From Rhodanobacteraceae bacterium (GTDB taxonomy: Bacteria; Pseudomonadota; Gammaproteobacteria; Xanthomonadales; SZUA-5), in the NCBI GenBank assembly GCA_016717705.1, contig JADKFD010000006.1, positions 79,112-143,111 on the forward strand: 64,000 nucleotides of DNA. The letters run 5' to 3'. Shown here in pieces: positions 28,239 through 38,663 of the stretch. Made by a program: the position numbers and the translations under genes. The first letter of the stretch is position 1. Each line of letters begins with the position of its first letter. A model generated the notes under the pieces. That model saw only the letters and a program-made list of their open reading frames with translations, was not told where the DNA came from and ran no database searches.

Positions 28239-28276
28239 GCTGATCTTGCCGGGTTGACTCCGGGGGCTCTGGTTTT

Positions 28277-28449
28277 CTGTGGAGCGGGTTTATCCCGGGT
28301 GCTCTGGTTTTCTGTGGGAGCGGGTTTATCTCGCGAGCTTTGGCTGTTCGGACTCGACTCAAGGCGACCGCCAAGAGCTCGCGGGATGAACCCGCTCCCA
28401 CAACAGCCAACAGCCTAGAGCTCGCGGGATAAACCCGCTCCCACAACAG
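28277..28449. repeat. Four REP copies of the GTGGGAGCGGGTTTATCCCGCGAGCT family
   Basis: Two copies in one orientation (28277-28299, 28312-28339) are followed by two inverted ones (28376-28406, 28419-28449). All share GGGAGCGGGTTTATC or its complement. They lie between the convergent VIT-VWA and DUF11 genes. This is the same type of REP found in pseudomonads and xanthomonads. No REP-associated transposase is in the window. Confidence 0.88.
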
Positions 28450-28516
28450 CCGACACGAGAAGGATGACGCCCTCCCGCAACAGCAAACAGCCGGGCGGGG
28501 GAGGAGCGCAGGGAGA

Positions 28517-28582
28517 GGGGCGGCCAATGGCCGCCCCTTTCATGTGAACTTCCCGGCGGAAACCGCGCCGGATGGCGCGGTT
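28517..28582. terminator. Two terminator hairpins between convergent genes
   Basis: GGGGCGGCC/GGCCGCCCC (28517-28525 and 28529-28537) is followed by TTTCAT and would end the plus-strand VIT-VWA transcript. AACCGCGCC/GGCGCGGTT (28561-28569 and 28574-28582) lies just beyond the stop of the DUF11 gene on the minus strand. T-runs are short, so strength is uncertain. Confidence 0.65.
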
Positions 28583-28593
28583 TCCGTGTGCGG

Positions 28594-31500
28594 TCAGGCC
28601 TGGCGGCGCACCGCGGCGAAGCCGATCAGACCGAACATCAGGCCCATCAGCAGCAGGCCCAGACCGCTCAGGGTCGGGATTTCTTCGATCAGATAACCCA
28701 CCTGCACGGTCAGGTTGCCAACGTTGTTGTTGGCCACCGGGTCGGTGGTGTTCGATGTCGTGCTCGCGCTCACGGCGGTCTGGCCTTCGGTGTTGCTGAA
28801 GGCGGTGACCACCAGCGTGCGCGTCACGCCTGGGGCCGTGGCTCCGGCCCAGGTGCAGACGATGGCGCCGGTGTTGCCGATCTGCGGTGTGGTACAGGTG
28901 GCGCCAGCGGCCGTATGCCCCGCGTAACGGAAGTCCGGCGTCAGCGTGATGGTCACCGACACGTTCTGCGCGTCCGACGGTCCCAGGTTCAGGCTGGCCG
29001 CAGTAAAGGTCGCCGGGACGTTGATGACCGCCTGAGTCACCGAGCCGGTGAAAGTCAGGGCCAGATCGGCCTGGGCAATCACCGCGGTGGTCGTGCTGGC
29101 GCTGTTGTTGGCCGCATTCGGATCGGTGGTCGCGCTGCTGGCGGTAGCCGTGGCGCTGATCGAACTGCCCTCGGCGACGCTGGCAGCCACCAGCACCACG
29201 TAGGTCACGCTGCGACTGGCGCCCGGCGCCGTGGCTCCGGCGAAAGTACACGCGGTGGCGACGCACGTTCCACCAGCGCCCGGCGTGGCCGAGACCAGCG
29301 TGGTGTTGGGCGGCAGCGGCAGACTGATAGCGACCGTCTGAGCGTCGCTCGGGCCATTGTTGGTGGCGGTGGCGACATAGGTCAGATTGGTGCCGGCAAC
29401 CACCGGATCCGGGGTGTCGGTCAGCGTTATCGACAAATCGGCTTCGGGCGTCAACGTGGTGGTATCCGTCGACGTGCTGTTCGTCAGATCCGGATCGGTC
29501 TCGCCGGCACGCAGCGCCGCGCTGGCGGTGTTGCTGAGGATGCCGGTCGCGCTCGGTGCAATCGTTGCATTCACCGTGTACATCGCTTCGCCTGCGACCG
29601 GCAGATTGACTACGTCGTTGATGTTGCCGGTGCCGGCTGCGGTGCATGTGGCGCCATTGGCAGCGGCGCAAGTCCAGGTCACGCCGGTCAGGTTGGCCGG
29701 CAGGATATCGGTGACAGTAGTCCCCACGGCGTTGCTCGGACCGTGGAAGTTGCCTACCAGGATCGTGTAGCTGATCGAGGTTCCCGGTACATCCGTGTCC
29801 TGATCGTCGTACTTGAAGACTTCGAGATCGATCGTGGGCACCAGGGTGTCGGTGTCGGTGGCGCTGTTGTTGCCCGGCACCGGATCGGTGACACCTGCGG
29901 GCGGGGCAACAGCGGCGGTATTCACCAGATTCCCGGTTGCCCCGGGCACGATTGTGCAGGTCGCCGTATAGGTGACTGACCCGAGCGCCGGCAGGTTGAC
30001 GCTCTGGGAGATGTTGCCGTTCCCAGATGCGGCGGCGCAGCTTCCGCCGGCGACACCGGTACAGGTCCAACTGCAGAAAATCACTTCGGCGGGGAAGTTG
30101 TCGGTCACCGTGGCGCCAGTGGCAACACCGGGTCCGGCGTTGGCGACGACCATGGTGTAGACAACGGTGGTGCCGGGGATTTCGGTCGGCGAGCCGTCGG
30201 TCTTGGTGATCGACAGATCGGCCTGATTGTTGACGATGGTGTCGGGCCCGTCGGTGGCGCTGTTGTTGCCCGGTGTCAGATCGGTGACGCCTGCGCCAGT
30301 GGCGACAGTCGCCGTATTGCTCAGGGTACCGACCGCTGCGACGTTGACCGCGCAAGTGGCGAGGAAGGTCACCGAGCCGCCAGCCGGCAGGTTCACCAAC
30401 TGGTTGATGTTGCCGGAGCCTGCCGCGGTGCAGGTGCCACCACCGGCGCCGCTGCAGGTCCAGTTGACCGAGGTGCAGGTCGCCGCGAAGGTGTCAGCAA
30501 CCGTGGAGCCGGGCGCTGCGCTCGGTCCGGCATTGCTGGCCACGATCGTGTAGATCGTGTTGCTGCCGGCAGCGACCGTGGTCGCGCCATTGGTCTTGGT
30601 GATGCCGAGGTTCGGCCTGCGGCGTCAGCGTGTCGGTGTCGGTCGCGCTGTTGTTCGCCGGCGTCGGATCGGTGACCACACCGCCGCTGACGTTGGCGGT
30701 ATTGACCAGCGTGCCAGTGGCCGCGGGGCTGATCGGACACTGTGCGACGTAAGTCACGCTGCCGCCCGCGGGCAGATTGGCGCTGCTGTTGATGTTGCCG
30801 CTGCCGTTCGCGACGCAAGTGCCACCGCCCGCGCCGCTGCAGGTCCAGGTCACGCCTACACAGGCCGCCGGGAAGGTGTCGGTGATCGTCGCTGCCGGCA
30901 CCGGATCGCCGCCCGGCGGGTTGCTGGCGGTAATCGTATACGTGGTCGTGGTTCCCGGCACGGCATTGACCGCGCCGTCGGTCTTGGTGATCGACAGGTC
31001 GGCGCTCAGCGCACGGCAAGCGGTGACGCTGACGTCATCGATGGCGAGACCAGTCAACTGCACCGTCGTGTCGCCGTCGAGGTGGAACTGCAGTTCCGCA
31101 TTGGTGCCGGCGAGCGAGTCGACCCGACGTTGCAGTTGCGACCAACCCGAACTCTCGTTGATGGTCACCGAGGGATTGCCGACGGTGCTGTTCATCGTCG
31201 CGTCGAGATGTTCGAACAGATTGACCGGATTGGCGCCACCAACCTCGCGCGCGATCACGTTCATGTGATCGAAGCTCGCGGACTCGACGTGGTAACGCTG
31301 CGCCCAGTTGATGAAGACCGGCGGCTGCAGGCCCGCCAGATCAATGGGCGGCGACAACAGGTTCTGGTTGTTCGACGCATCGTAGGTGTTGTCGAGGTCG
31401 GTCTTCCAGCAGTTGGTGCCGCTGTTGCAGGTGGTGATCGGCGCGAAGGTCGGCAAGCCGCGCTCCCACTCGTCGGCAGTGCCGCTGTGGGTGAAGCCAC

Positions 31501-33079
31501 CGTCACCGGCCTCGAAATCCTGGGTGTAGACGGTGGTCTGGGTGAAACCGGCGGCACACACGGCCACGACTGGCGGCGGTTCGCACACGGTGATGCTCCA
31601 GGCGTTCAGCGTGCCGCCGTCACCGGTGGCGTCGTCGCGCAAGGTCAGCGTCCAGGTACCACCGGCGTCCTCGCCATCGAACCACGCCAGGCGATAAGCC
31701 AGTTCGGGCTGGATGTGGAATGGCGCCGACATGGCGAAGGCCGGCGGCAAGCCAGCTTCGTCATCGATCACCAGATCCATCTTCGTCTGCAAGCCGCCGA
31801 CTGTGGCCGCACCGATATCGGTGAACAGGCCGTTGTCGTTGCCCGCCGGCGAGCTCAGGTGGGCGTCCAGGTCCTGCATGAAGGTGTGATCGAGGTTGAT
31901 CGCGACGTCGAGATCGGCAATGCGCGGATTGCCGGGCACGGTGATCGTCGATGTGACCGTTCCGGGAACCGTCGGGATGGTCTGCGGCACGTTGGTCGAG
32001 ACATAGGTGGTGCAGGTGCCGCCCGGCGTGACGCGCGGACGCACGGTCGCGCTCAGGTTGTAAGTGGCGTTGGCGCCGAGACCGGCGGCGACGGTTGAAT
32101 CGACATAGACGAAATAGGTGCCGGCGTCCTTCACGGTGAAGAAGAAGGCCTCCGAATTGGAGTCGCCTGCACTTCCGGCATTGGCGTCGTTGGCGAGCAG
32201 GATCTGGTTGCTTGGCGCGTTGCCGAACAAGCCCAGGCCGAGGCGGCCGTTGAAGAAATTGGCATCGCGCTCGGGATTCATGTCCAGGCTCAGGTACACG
32301 GTGTCGCCCGCGTTCAGCGCCAGACTGTAGAAATCGGCCTCACCGGGCGAGACCGCCGAGACGGTGCCGGAGACATGCCCGGAGGCAGGCAGCGGAGTTG
32401 CCGTCGCGGTGGTGTTGTTCGGCTCGACTTCGGCGGTCGCCGCCGCGCTTTGCTGACGGAAGTGCAGCGCGTACGGGCGAATCGTGCCGGTGGCGGTGTT
32501 GTGTGTCACGCGCAGGAAATAGCCGCCCGCAGCCGGGATCTGCACCCCCGCCAGCGAAGCGGATGAGCCAGTGAAAGTGCCGTCGTTGAGATCCTGCTCG
32601 ATCAGCGTGGTGCCATCGGTGTTCAGCAATTGCAGGATCGTGTCGCCTGACGCCGAGGCATCGAACAAGGTCTGCGTCGCCGCATAGATGCGATCGCCGG
32701 CCGCTGCGGTGAACGAATAGAAGTCGATATCAGCGGCCGGGAAGACGTTGCCGCCGAAGACCACCGAACTGCCGGCCAGCGGCGTTGCCGTCGCGGAGGT
32801 GTTGTTGGGCTCGATTTCTGCCGCGCCGGAGGGTGCACCGAGGGCGCTGCGAATGGCGTTGCCGCCGGCAACTCCGCCAGCGGGCCGTTGCAGCGGCTGT
32901 TCTTCGGCCACGTACTCGATCAATTCGTAACCGCCCACCGCCGCCGTGGCGGACGTCGGTGCCGCAATTGTGCGTGCAGGACCCGCCACACCCTTGACTG
33001 GCTCACTGGCGCTTGCGCCGCCGGCGCAGGTGGCCAGCGCGGCCAGCATGACCACACCCCAATGCAGATTGCCCTTCAT
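28594..33079 (-). CDS. Large surface protein: PPC, P-domain, DUF11 repeats and IPTL-CTERM anchor; frameshifted
   Basis: About 1495 residues. ATG at 33079 is preceded by AAAGGGGA. Order: signal peptide (cleavage after ASA); two pre-peptidase C-terminal domains, each opening EVEPNN/EIEPNN; a proprotein-convertase P-like domain (IADLDVAINLDHTFMQDLD); a jelly-roll-like domain (YTQDFEAGDGGFTHSG); then six DUF11 units starting ADLSITKTDG or similar. It ends IPTLSGLGLLLMGLMFG then a basic tail (RRQA). This is the IPTL-CTERM signal, which in known systems is recognised by an exosortase-type enzyme at the membrane. The frame breaks once near 30605, where GAGGTTCGGCC has one T too many; removing it restores the second DUF11 unit. 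No exosortase gene is in the window. Likely a surface-exposed or released structural protein. Confidence 0.87.
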
Positions 33080-33226
33080 GGTATCGGTTCCCCTTTGACC
33101 TGACCGAATCGCGGCGACAGGCCCCGGAAACTTGCGGGCGCGCCATTCACCTGCGATTTACATTCGTGCATGTTAGCGGCCTTCACCAGATCGCGATAGC
33201 CCGGCCATGGGCCGTCCGCAACACGC

Positions 33227-34147
33227 TCAGTTGCGCACCCGCGGATCGATCAGGTACTGCAGCAGGTCGATGACCAGATTCACGCAGGCCACGATCAGCG
33301 CAACCGTCAGCACTGCACCGATCAACAGCGTGTAGTCGCGATTGAGCGCGGCACTGACCAGGTAACGGCCGAGTCCGGGAATGCCGAACACCATCTCGAC
33401 GATGGCCGATCCGCTGAGCAGCGCGATCAATACCGGGCCGAGAAAGCCCAGGGTCTGCGTCAGCGCCAGCGGCAGGGCATGGCGCCAGACCACCCGCGCC
33501 TGGCTGTAGCCCCGAGCGGCGGCGGCGATGGCCGGCGGGCTATCGAGCGCGGCGCGCAGATTCTCGGACAGGGCGCGCAGCAGCACCGCGAACTGCGGCA
33601 GCGCCAGACTTAGCACCGGCAGCACGAAGGTCTGCGGCGCATCCCAGGCAAAGCCCGCAGCCGGCAGCCAGCCCAGCGTCAGCGCGAACAGCAGCACCAG
33701 CAGCGGCGCCAGCACGAATTTCGGCAGCGCCAAGGCCAGCAACGAAGCCAGCGACGCAAGCTGCAATCCACGACGGCGGGTCGCCAGCCAGCAAGCCAGC
33801 GGCACCGCCAGCGACAGCGACAACAGCACTGCCAGCGCGCCGAGCGTCAGCGTGATCGGCGCCGCGGCGGCTATCAGCTCCTGCACCGAATAGTCGCTGT
33901 ACTGGAACGACGGACCGAGGTCGCCGCGCGTCGCCGCCGCAACGTAGTCGCCCACCTGTACCCAGAATGGTTGATCCAGCCGATAGCGCGCCGCCAACGC
34001 CGCCTGAACTTCCGGCGGCGCCAGTTTCTCCTGATCGAAGGGCCCGCCGGGCACCGCATGCAATAGCGCCAGGCAGATCACCAACAGCCCAAACAGGGTG
34101 GCCAGCGTGGTGATCAGGCGCAGGGCGAGATGGCGCAGCAGGTTCAT
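33227..34147 (-). CDS. ABC transporter permease, DppB/OppB type
   Basis: Inner-membrane permease of 306 residues with about six helices. The N-terminal helix (MNLLRHLALRLITTLATLFG) and the ~80-residue periplasmic loop (LDQPFWVQVGDYV... GDLGPSF) are typical of the family. The EAA-type coupling loop is AIAAAARGYSQARVVWRHALP. Expected to import oligopeptides together with the binding protein encoded just upstream. Start at 34147 is chosen because family proteins begin with this helix. However, the frame is open upstream to an ATG overlapping the stop of the binding-protein gene (ATGA, 34288-34291), which would add 48 unusual residues. The partner permease (OppC) and ATPases (OppD/F) are not next to it. 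Confidence 0.88.
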   Translation of the reverse strand: MNLLRHLALRLITTLATLFGLLVICLALLHAVPGGPFDQEKLAPPEVQAALAARYRLDQPFWVQVGDYVAAATRGDLGPSFQYSDYSVQELIAAAAPITLTLGALAVLLSLSLAVPLACWLATRRRGLQLASLASLLALALPKFVLAPLLVLLFALTLGWLPAAGFAWDAPQTFVLPVLSLALPQFAVLLRALSENLRAALDSPPAIAAAARGYSQARVVWRHALPLALTQTLGFLGPVLIALLSGSAIVEMVFGIPGLGRYLVSAALNRDYTLLIGAVLTVALIVACVNLVIDLLQYLIDPRVRN

Positions 34148-34287
34148 CGCGTCGTCGCCGCCGTTGGGGGCGGCACCCCGCCGCCTGATCCCCGCGAAAG
34201 GGCAAGGTAGGGGACCGCGGGCCCGGTCCGTACGCGCGAACCGGACGCGCGGGGCCGCGACGAGACCAGAACCGCGGGGGCTCGCAG

Positions 34288-35859
34288 TCATCGCGACGCC
34301 TCACAAAAGCGCAGGAACTCGCTCGGATGATGATCGAGTGGATGGGCGTGAAAGCCGCACAGTTTGCGGCTGACCAGATGCTTGCTGCTGTAGTGAAACA
34401 GCGGAATCAGCGCGTCGGCGTCGAGCAGGCGCTGCTCGGCGCCATGCAGGGCCTGCTCGCGATCGGCACCGGCACTCGCCGCGGCGCGGGCGACCAGCGC
34501 GTCGAACCGAGGATCGGCATAGCCCACGGCGTTGAGTGTATTGCCGACCGTGAACGGCTCAAGGAAGTTCAGCGGATCGGCATAGTCGGCGAACCAGCCG
34601 CCACGAAACACTTCGGTGATGACCCCGGCGCGACGGGTCTGCACAAACACTTTCCATTCCTCGTTGCGCAGCCGCGTGTCGATACCGAGCACCTCCTGCC
34701 ACATCGCCGCAACGGCCAGACCGAGGCGCCGATTGGCCAGGCTGGTGTTGTAGCGGAGCTCGATCAGCAGCGGCTCGTCCGGATCGAATCCCGCGCCGAG
34801 GTAGAGCTGGCGCGCGCGCTGCTGGCGTTGCCGTGGCGTCCACCCAGCGGCGGCCATCTGCGGCGCGCCGGCTGCCACTTCAGGAATCAGCGCGTAGGCC
34901 GGCAATTCGCCATTGCCGGTGATGTGTTTGACCAGAATTTCGCGGTCGATCGCCAGCGACAGCGCCTCGCGAAGCGCAGCCGAATCGAGTTTGGGATTGC
35001 GCAGGTTGTAGCCCAGATAGAAAGTCGCATAGGCCGGCGCCACCACCAGTTCGGCGGCATGCGCCGCGCGCAGTCGCGCCAGTTGACCCGGCGGCAGCGT
35101 CTCGGTCAGATGCAACTCGCCAGCCTCGAAGCGCTTGAGCTCGGAACTGGCATCCTCGGTCACGTGAAAACGCACGCTGTCGATGGCGACAGTGGCCGCA
35201 TTGCGATAGTGCGGATTGCGCTCCAGTTCCAGCCATGCCTGAGGCGTCCACTGCTTGAGCACATAGGCGCCATTGCCGATCAGCCGGCCCGGACGCGTGA
35301 ATCCGCTGCCATGGGCTTCAATGGCGCCGCGCTGCACCGGCATCGCAATCGGCAGCGCCAGTCGGCGCAGGAAATCGCTGCGCGGGGCGTCCAGGCGGAT
35401 CTCCAGCGTGTGCTCGTCGATGGCGCGCACGCCCAGTGGCGCAGATTCGCCGCGCAGGCGCTGGGCAGCACCGGCAATCGGTGCCAGCATCGCCGCGGAC
35501 GGCGCCGCCGTCGCCGGATCGAGCGCGCGCTCGAAGCTGTAGACGAAGTCCGCCGCGGTCACCTTGCTGCCATCGGCATAGCGGCCGTCGGCGCGCAGCG
35601 TGAACACGTAGCGCAGGCCGCCTGCATCGACCGCCACGCGCTGCGCCGCGCCGGGGACCAGCTGGCCGTCGGCGTCGTCGCGCATCAGGCCTTCGAACAG
35701 ATCGCGCAGCACCTGCTGCGCCGATAGTCCTTGCGCGCGCTGCGGGTCGAGCGAATCGGGTTCCGGACCGTTGCCGCGCTGCAGTGTCAGGGCGCCGGCT
35801 GCCGCCGACGACAGAAGCGCAGCGAGCGCCAACCCAAGCGCAATCGTCCAGCGCCGCAC
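34288..35859 (-). CDS. Oligopeptide-binding protein, SBP_bac_5 family (OppA-like)
   Basis: Periplasmic solute-binding protein of 523 residues. GTG start at 35859, signal peptide (MRRWTIALGLALAALLSSAAAGA). The SBP_bac_5 features are RGNGPEPDSLDPQRAQGLSA near the mature N-terminus, DGSKVTAADFVYSFERALDP, GNGAYVLKQWTPQAWLELER, and the interdomain NPKLDSAALREALSLAIDRE. Closest in type to OppA/MppA, which deliver peptides to an Opp or Dpp permease. No lipobox, so probably free in the periplasm. It starts 16 bp after the small lipoprotein gene and is followed by the permease; likely one operon. Confidence 0.92.
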   Translation of the reverse strand: MRRWTIALGLALAALLSSAAAGALTLQRGNGPEPDSLDPQRAQGLSAQQVLRDLFEGLMRDDADGQLVPGAAQRVAVDAGGLRYVFTLRADGRYADGSKVTAADFVYSFERALDPATAAPSAAMLAPIAGAAQRLRGESAPLGVRAIDEHTLEIRLDAPRSDFLRRLALPIAMPVQRGAIEAHGSGFTRPGRLIGNGAYVLKQWTPQAWLELERNPHYRNAATVAIDSVRFHVTEDASSELKRFEAGELHLTETLPPGQLARLRAAHAAELVVAPAYATFYLGYNLRNPKLDSAALREALSLAIDREILVKHITGNGELPAYALIPEVAAGAPQMAAAGWTPRQRQQRARQLYLGAGFDPDEPLLIELRYNTSLANRRLGLAVAAMWQEVLGIDTRLRNEEWKVFVQTRRAGVITEVFRGGWFADYADPLNFLEPFTVGNTLNAVGYADPRFDALVARAAASAGADREQALHGAEQRLLDADALIPLFHYSSKHLVSRKLCGFHAHPLDHHPSEFLRFCEASR

Positions 35860-35875
35860 GCGAACGTGCCCGAGC

Positions 35876-36079
35876 TCAGCCGCCGTTTTCCAACTGCTCG
35901 TCCAGCTTGCGCTTGTGTTCCATTTCCTGCGCCTCGACCGCCTTGGCCTTGTCGATGGCCTTCAGCTGGTCATCGAACACGGTCGGCGTGCGCTCCGTCT
36001 TGGCCGGTGGCGGCGGTGAGTCGGAACCGCAGGCGGCCAATGCGGCCAGCAGGCCCAGCATGACGATTGTGCGAACCAT
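35876..36079 (-). CDS. Small lipoprotein
   Basis: 67 residues. MVRTIVMLGLLAALAACGSD is a lipoprotein signal with the lipobox LAAC. A proline/threonine stretch and a charged helix (DDQLKAIDKAKAVEAQEMEH) follow. GGGAGC sits upstream of the ATG. It is 16 bp upstream of the oligopeptide-binding protein gene. No known family recognised; it could be an envelope linker or an accessory to the transporter. Confidence 0.75.
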   Translation of the reverse strand: MVRTIVMLGLLAALAACGSDSPPPPAKTERTPTVFDDQLKAIDKAKAVEAQEMEHKRKLDEQLENGG

Positions 36080-36196
36080 GACAGTGCTCCCGTTGTTGTA
36101 ATCGACCACGTGAGGTCCGCAGTTTACGCGGTCGCGCAGTTTGCCGGCCGCAACACCGATAGAATCCGCGCTTCCTGCTGCCGGAGCACCGAACCC

Positions 36197-38439
36197 GTGC
36201 GCTGCGCCCTCGTCCTGCTGCTTGCCCTTGGCTCTTCTGTCGTGAATGCCGCCGAAATCCTGAGTGTCGACCGCCTTGTTGAGGACCCTGCCTTGTCCGG
36301 ACCTTCGCCGCGCCAGCTGAAAGTCTCGCCCGACGGCCAGCGCGTGAGCTTCCTGCGCGGCAAGGACGACAACCAGAGCGTCTCCGACCTCTGGGAATAC
36401 CATGTGCCGAGCCGGCAGACGCGTCTCTTGGTGGATTCGGCCAGTCTCGGCGGCGGCGCGGAGCAGTTGTCGGACGAAGAAATGGCGCGGCGCGAGCGCC
36501 AGCGCATCGCCGGTACCTCGGGCATCGTCGAATACCAATGGTCCGCCGATGGCCAGCAACTGCTGTTTCCGGTATCCGGATCGTTGTTCGTCTACCACGT
36601 CGGCGCCAAACCGGAGCAGGCGGTCAAACAGCTCACCCGTGCCGAAGACGGCTTCGCCACCGATCCCAGGTTCTCCCCCAAGGCCCGCTACGTGAGCTTT
36701 ATCCGCGATCGCGCCCTGATGGCGGTCAAGGTCGAGGATGGCAGCGAAATCGAACTCAGCCCCAGGCCTATGGCAGCGTCAGCTACGGGATGGCCGAATA
36801 CGTGGCGCAAGAAGAAATGGACCGCTTCACCGGCTACTGGTGGTCGCCCGACGACAGCGCCGTGGCCTACGCGCGGGTGGACGAGGCGCCGGTGGCGATC
36901 GAGAAACGCTTCGAGATCTACGCTGATCGCACCGAGGTGATCGAACAACGCTATCCGGCTGCCGGCAAGGCCAATGCCGAGGTGCGCTTGTTCGTGCGCA
37001 GGCTGAAGGACGCGGTGGATACCGAAATCGACCTCGGCGACGAGCGCGACATCTACCTCGCCCGTGCCGACTGGATGCCGGATGCCGGTGGCCTTCTGGT
37101 GCAGCGCCAGAGCCGCGATCAGCGCACGTTGGATGTGCTGCTGGCCAACGCGGCCGACGGCAAGACAGCGGTGATCCTGAGCGAGACCAGCGACACCTGG
37201 GTCAACCTGCACAACGATCTGCGCGTGCTGGCGGACGGCAAGAGCTTCGTCTGGAAGAGCGAACGCAGTGGCTATGCGCATCTGGAGCTGCGCGCGATCG
37301 ATGGCAGCCTGATCCGCCCGCTGACCCAGGGACCCTGGGTGGTCGACAATCTGCTGGCGATCGATGGCAAACATCGCCGGGTCTACTTTGCCGCAAACGC
37401 CGGCGACCCGCGCGAGAAGCACGTCTACTTCAATTCGCTGGACACCCAGAGCCCCGGCTCGCCGACGCGGACGACGCTCTACAGTGGATGGCACGAAGCG
37501 GTGTTCAGCGACGATGCGCGCGTCTATGTCGACACCTTCTCCGACGAGAACACGCCGCCGCAGGTGCGCCTGCACGACCAGACCGGCAAGGAGCTGGCGC
37601 TGCTCGAAGGCAACCAGCTCGACGACACTCACCCCTACGGCAACTATCAGGAATCCCACCGGAAGGCGGAATTCGGCACGCTGTCCGCCGCCGACGGCCA
37701 GACCCTGCACTACCGGGTGATCAAACCGCTCGGCTACGTCGAGGGCCAGCGCTATCCGGTGCTGGTGCGCGTTTACGGCGGCCCGCATGTGCAGTATGTG
37801 CAGCGCCGCTGGGACGAACGCTGGGGCCTGTTCGACCAGGCGCTGGCGCAGCGCGGCTATGTGGTGTTCAGCATCGACAATCGCGGCAGCGCGCGGCGCG
37901 GCGTCGCCTTCGAGTCACCGATCCACCGGCGCATGGGCGGCCCTGAAGTCGACGATCAGATGGTCGGCATCCGCTGGCTGGCCAAGCAGCCCTTCGTCGA
38001 CAGCAAGCGCATCGGCGTGTTCGGCTGGAGCTACGGCGGCTACATGAGCCTGATGCTGCTGGCGAAGCACTCCGACACGATTGCGGCCGGAGTCGCCGTG
38101 GCGCCGGTCAGCGATTGGCGCCTGTACGACACGCACTACACCGAGCGCTACATGGACGACCCGCAGCAGCACTCGGCCGCCTATGACGCCAGCGCGGTAT
38201 TTGCACACCTCGGCGGATTGAAGAGTCCGCTGTATCTGGTCCACGGCATGGCCGACGACAACGTGCTGTTCACCCATTCGACCCAGTTGATGGCCGCACT
38301 GCAACAAGCCGGGACACCCTTCGACCTGATGACCTATCCCGGCGGCAAGCACGGCATCAACAACACCCCGGCAATGCGCAAGCATGTGTACAACGCGATT
38401 GTGGCGTGGCTGGATCGGCAGTTGGCGGTGAAGCAGTGA
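36197..38439 (+). CDS. Dipeptidyl peptidase IV-like S9 peptidase, one frameshift
   Basis: Exported prolyl dipeptidyl peptidase of about 747 residues. GTG at 36197 gives a signal peptide (cleavage near VNAAE). The N-terminal half is an eight-bladed DPP-IV-type propeller and includes the amino-terminus-binding Glu-Glu in VAQEEMDRFTGYW. The C-terminal hydrolase has the catalytic serine in GWSYGGYMS, aspartate in HGMADDNVLF and histidine in GGKHGINN. It should cleave X-Pro or X-Ala dipeptides from peptide N-termini. The frame breaks at a run of cytosines at 36760-36763: one more C gives ELSPQAYGSVSYGM without a gap, so a homopolymer error is likely. The stop codon TGA at 38437 is part of the first heptamer of the following repeat element. 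It faces away from the oligopeptide-import genes. Confidence 0.9.
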
Positions 38440-38663
38440 ATGGTGAGTAGTAAGTGGTGAGTAGAACCCGGCGTCGATCGCCTTGTTCGCGCATGCATTG
38501 ACAGAGTGCGAGCGCGCTCTTACCGAACGTCGCAAGCCATTCATTTGGAGGTCGTTGTTCCGAGCGAACACGTGACTGAGGCGGCCCCGGCCAACGTGAC
38601 CTACGTCTACCTGCTGCAAGCCCACGCACCTGCCGGGTTTTACTCACTACTCACCACTCACTC
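38435..38663. repeat. Long inverted GTGAGTA-type element between convergent genes
   Basis: The left arm (38435-38475) has heptamers GTGAATG, GTGAGTA, GTAAGTG, GTGAGTA then GAACCCGGCG. The right arm (about 38632-38663) is its inverted counterpart, GCCGGGTTTTACTCACTACTCACC. The ~155-bp centre includes GCGCGCTC and GCCAACGTGACCTAC, also seen at 1.4-1.5 kb. The arms supply the stop codons of both flanking genes: TGA 38437-38439 for the peptidase and TGA (complement of 38658-38660) for the diguanylate cyclase. Confidence 0.88.

Noticed and set aside
34148..34291. 48-residue N-terminal extension of the permease starting at the ATGA overlap
   Set aside because: The extra residues are Arg/Gly/Pro-rich and unlike permease N-termini; kept only as an alternative start.
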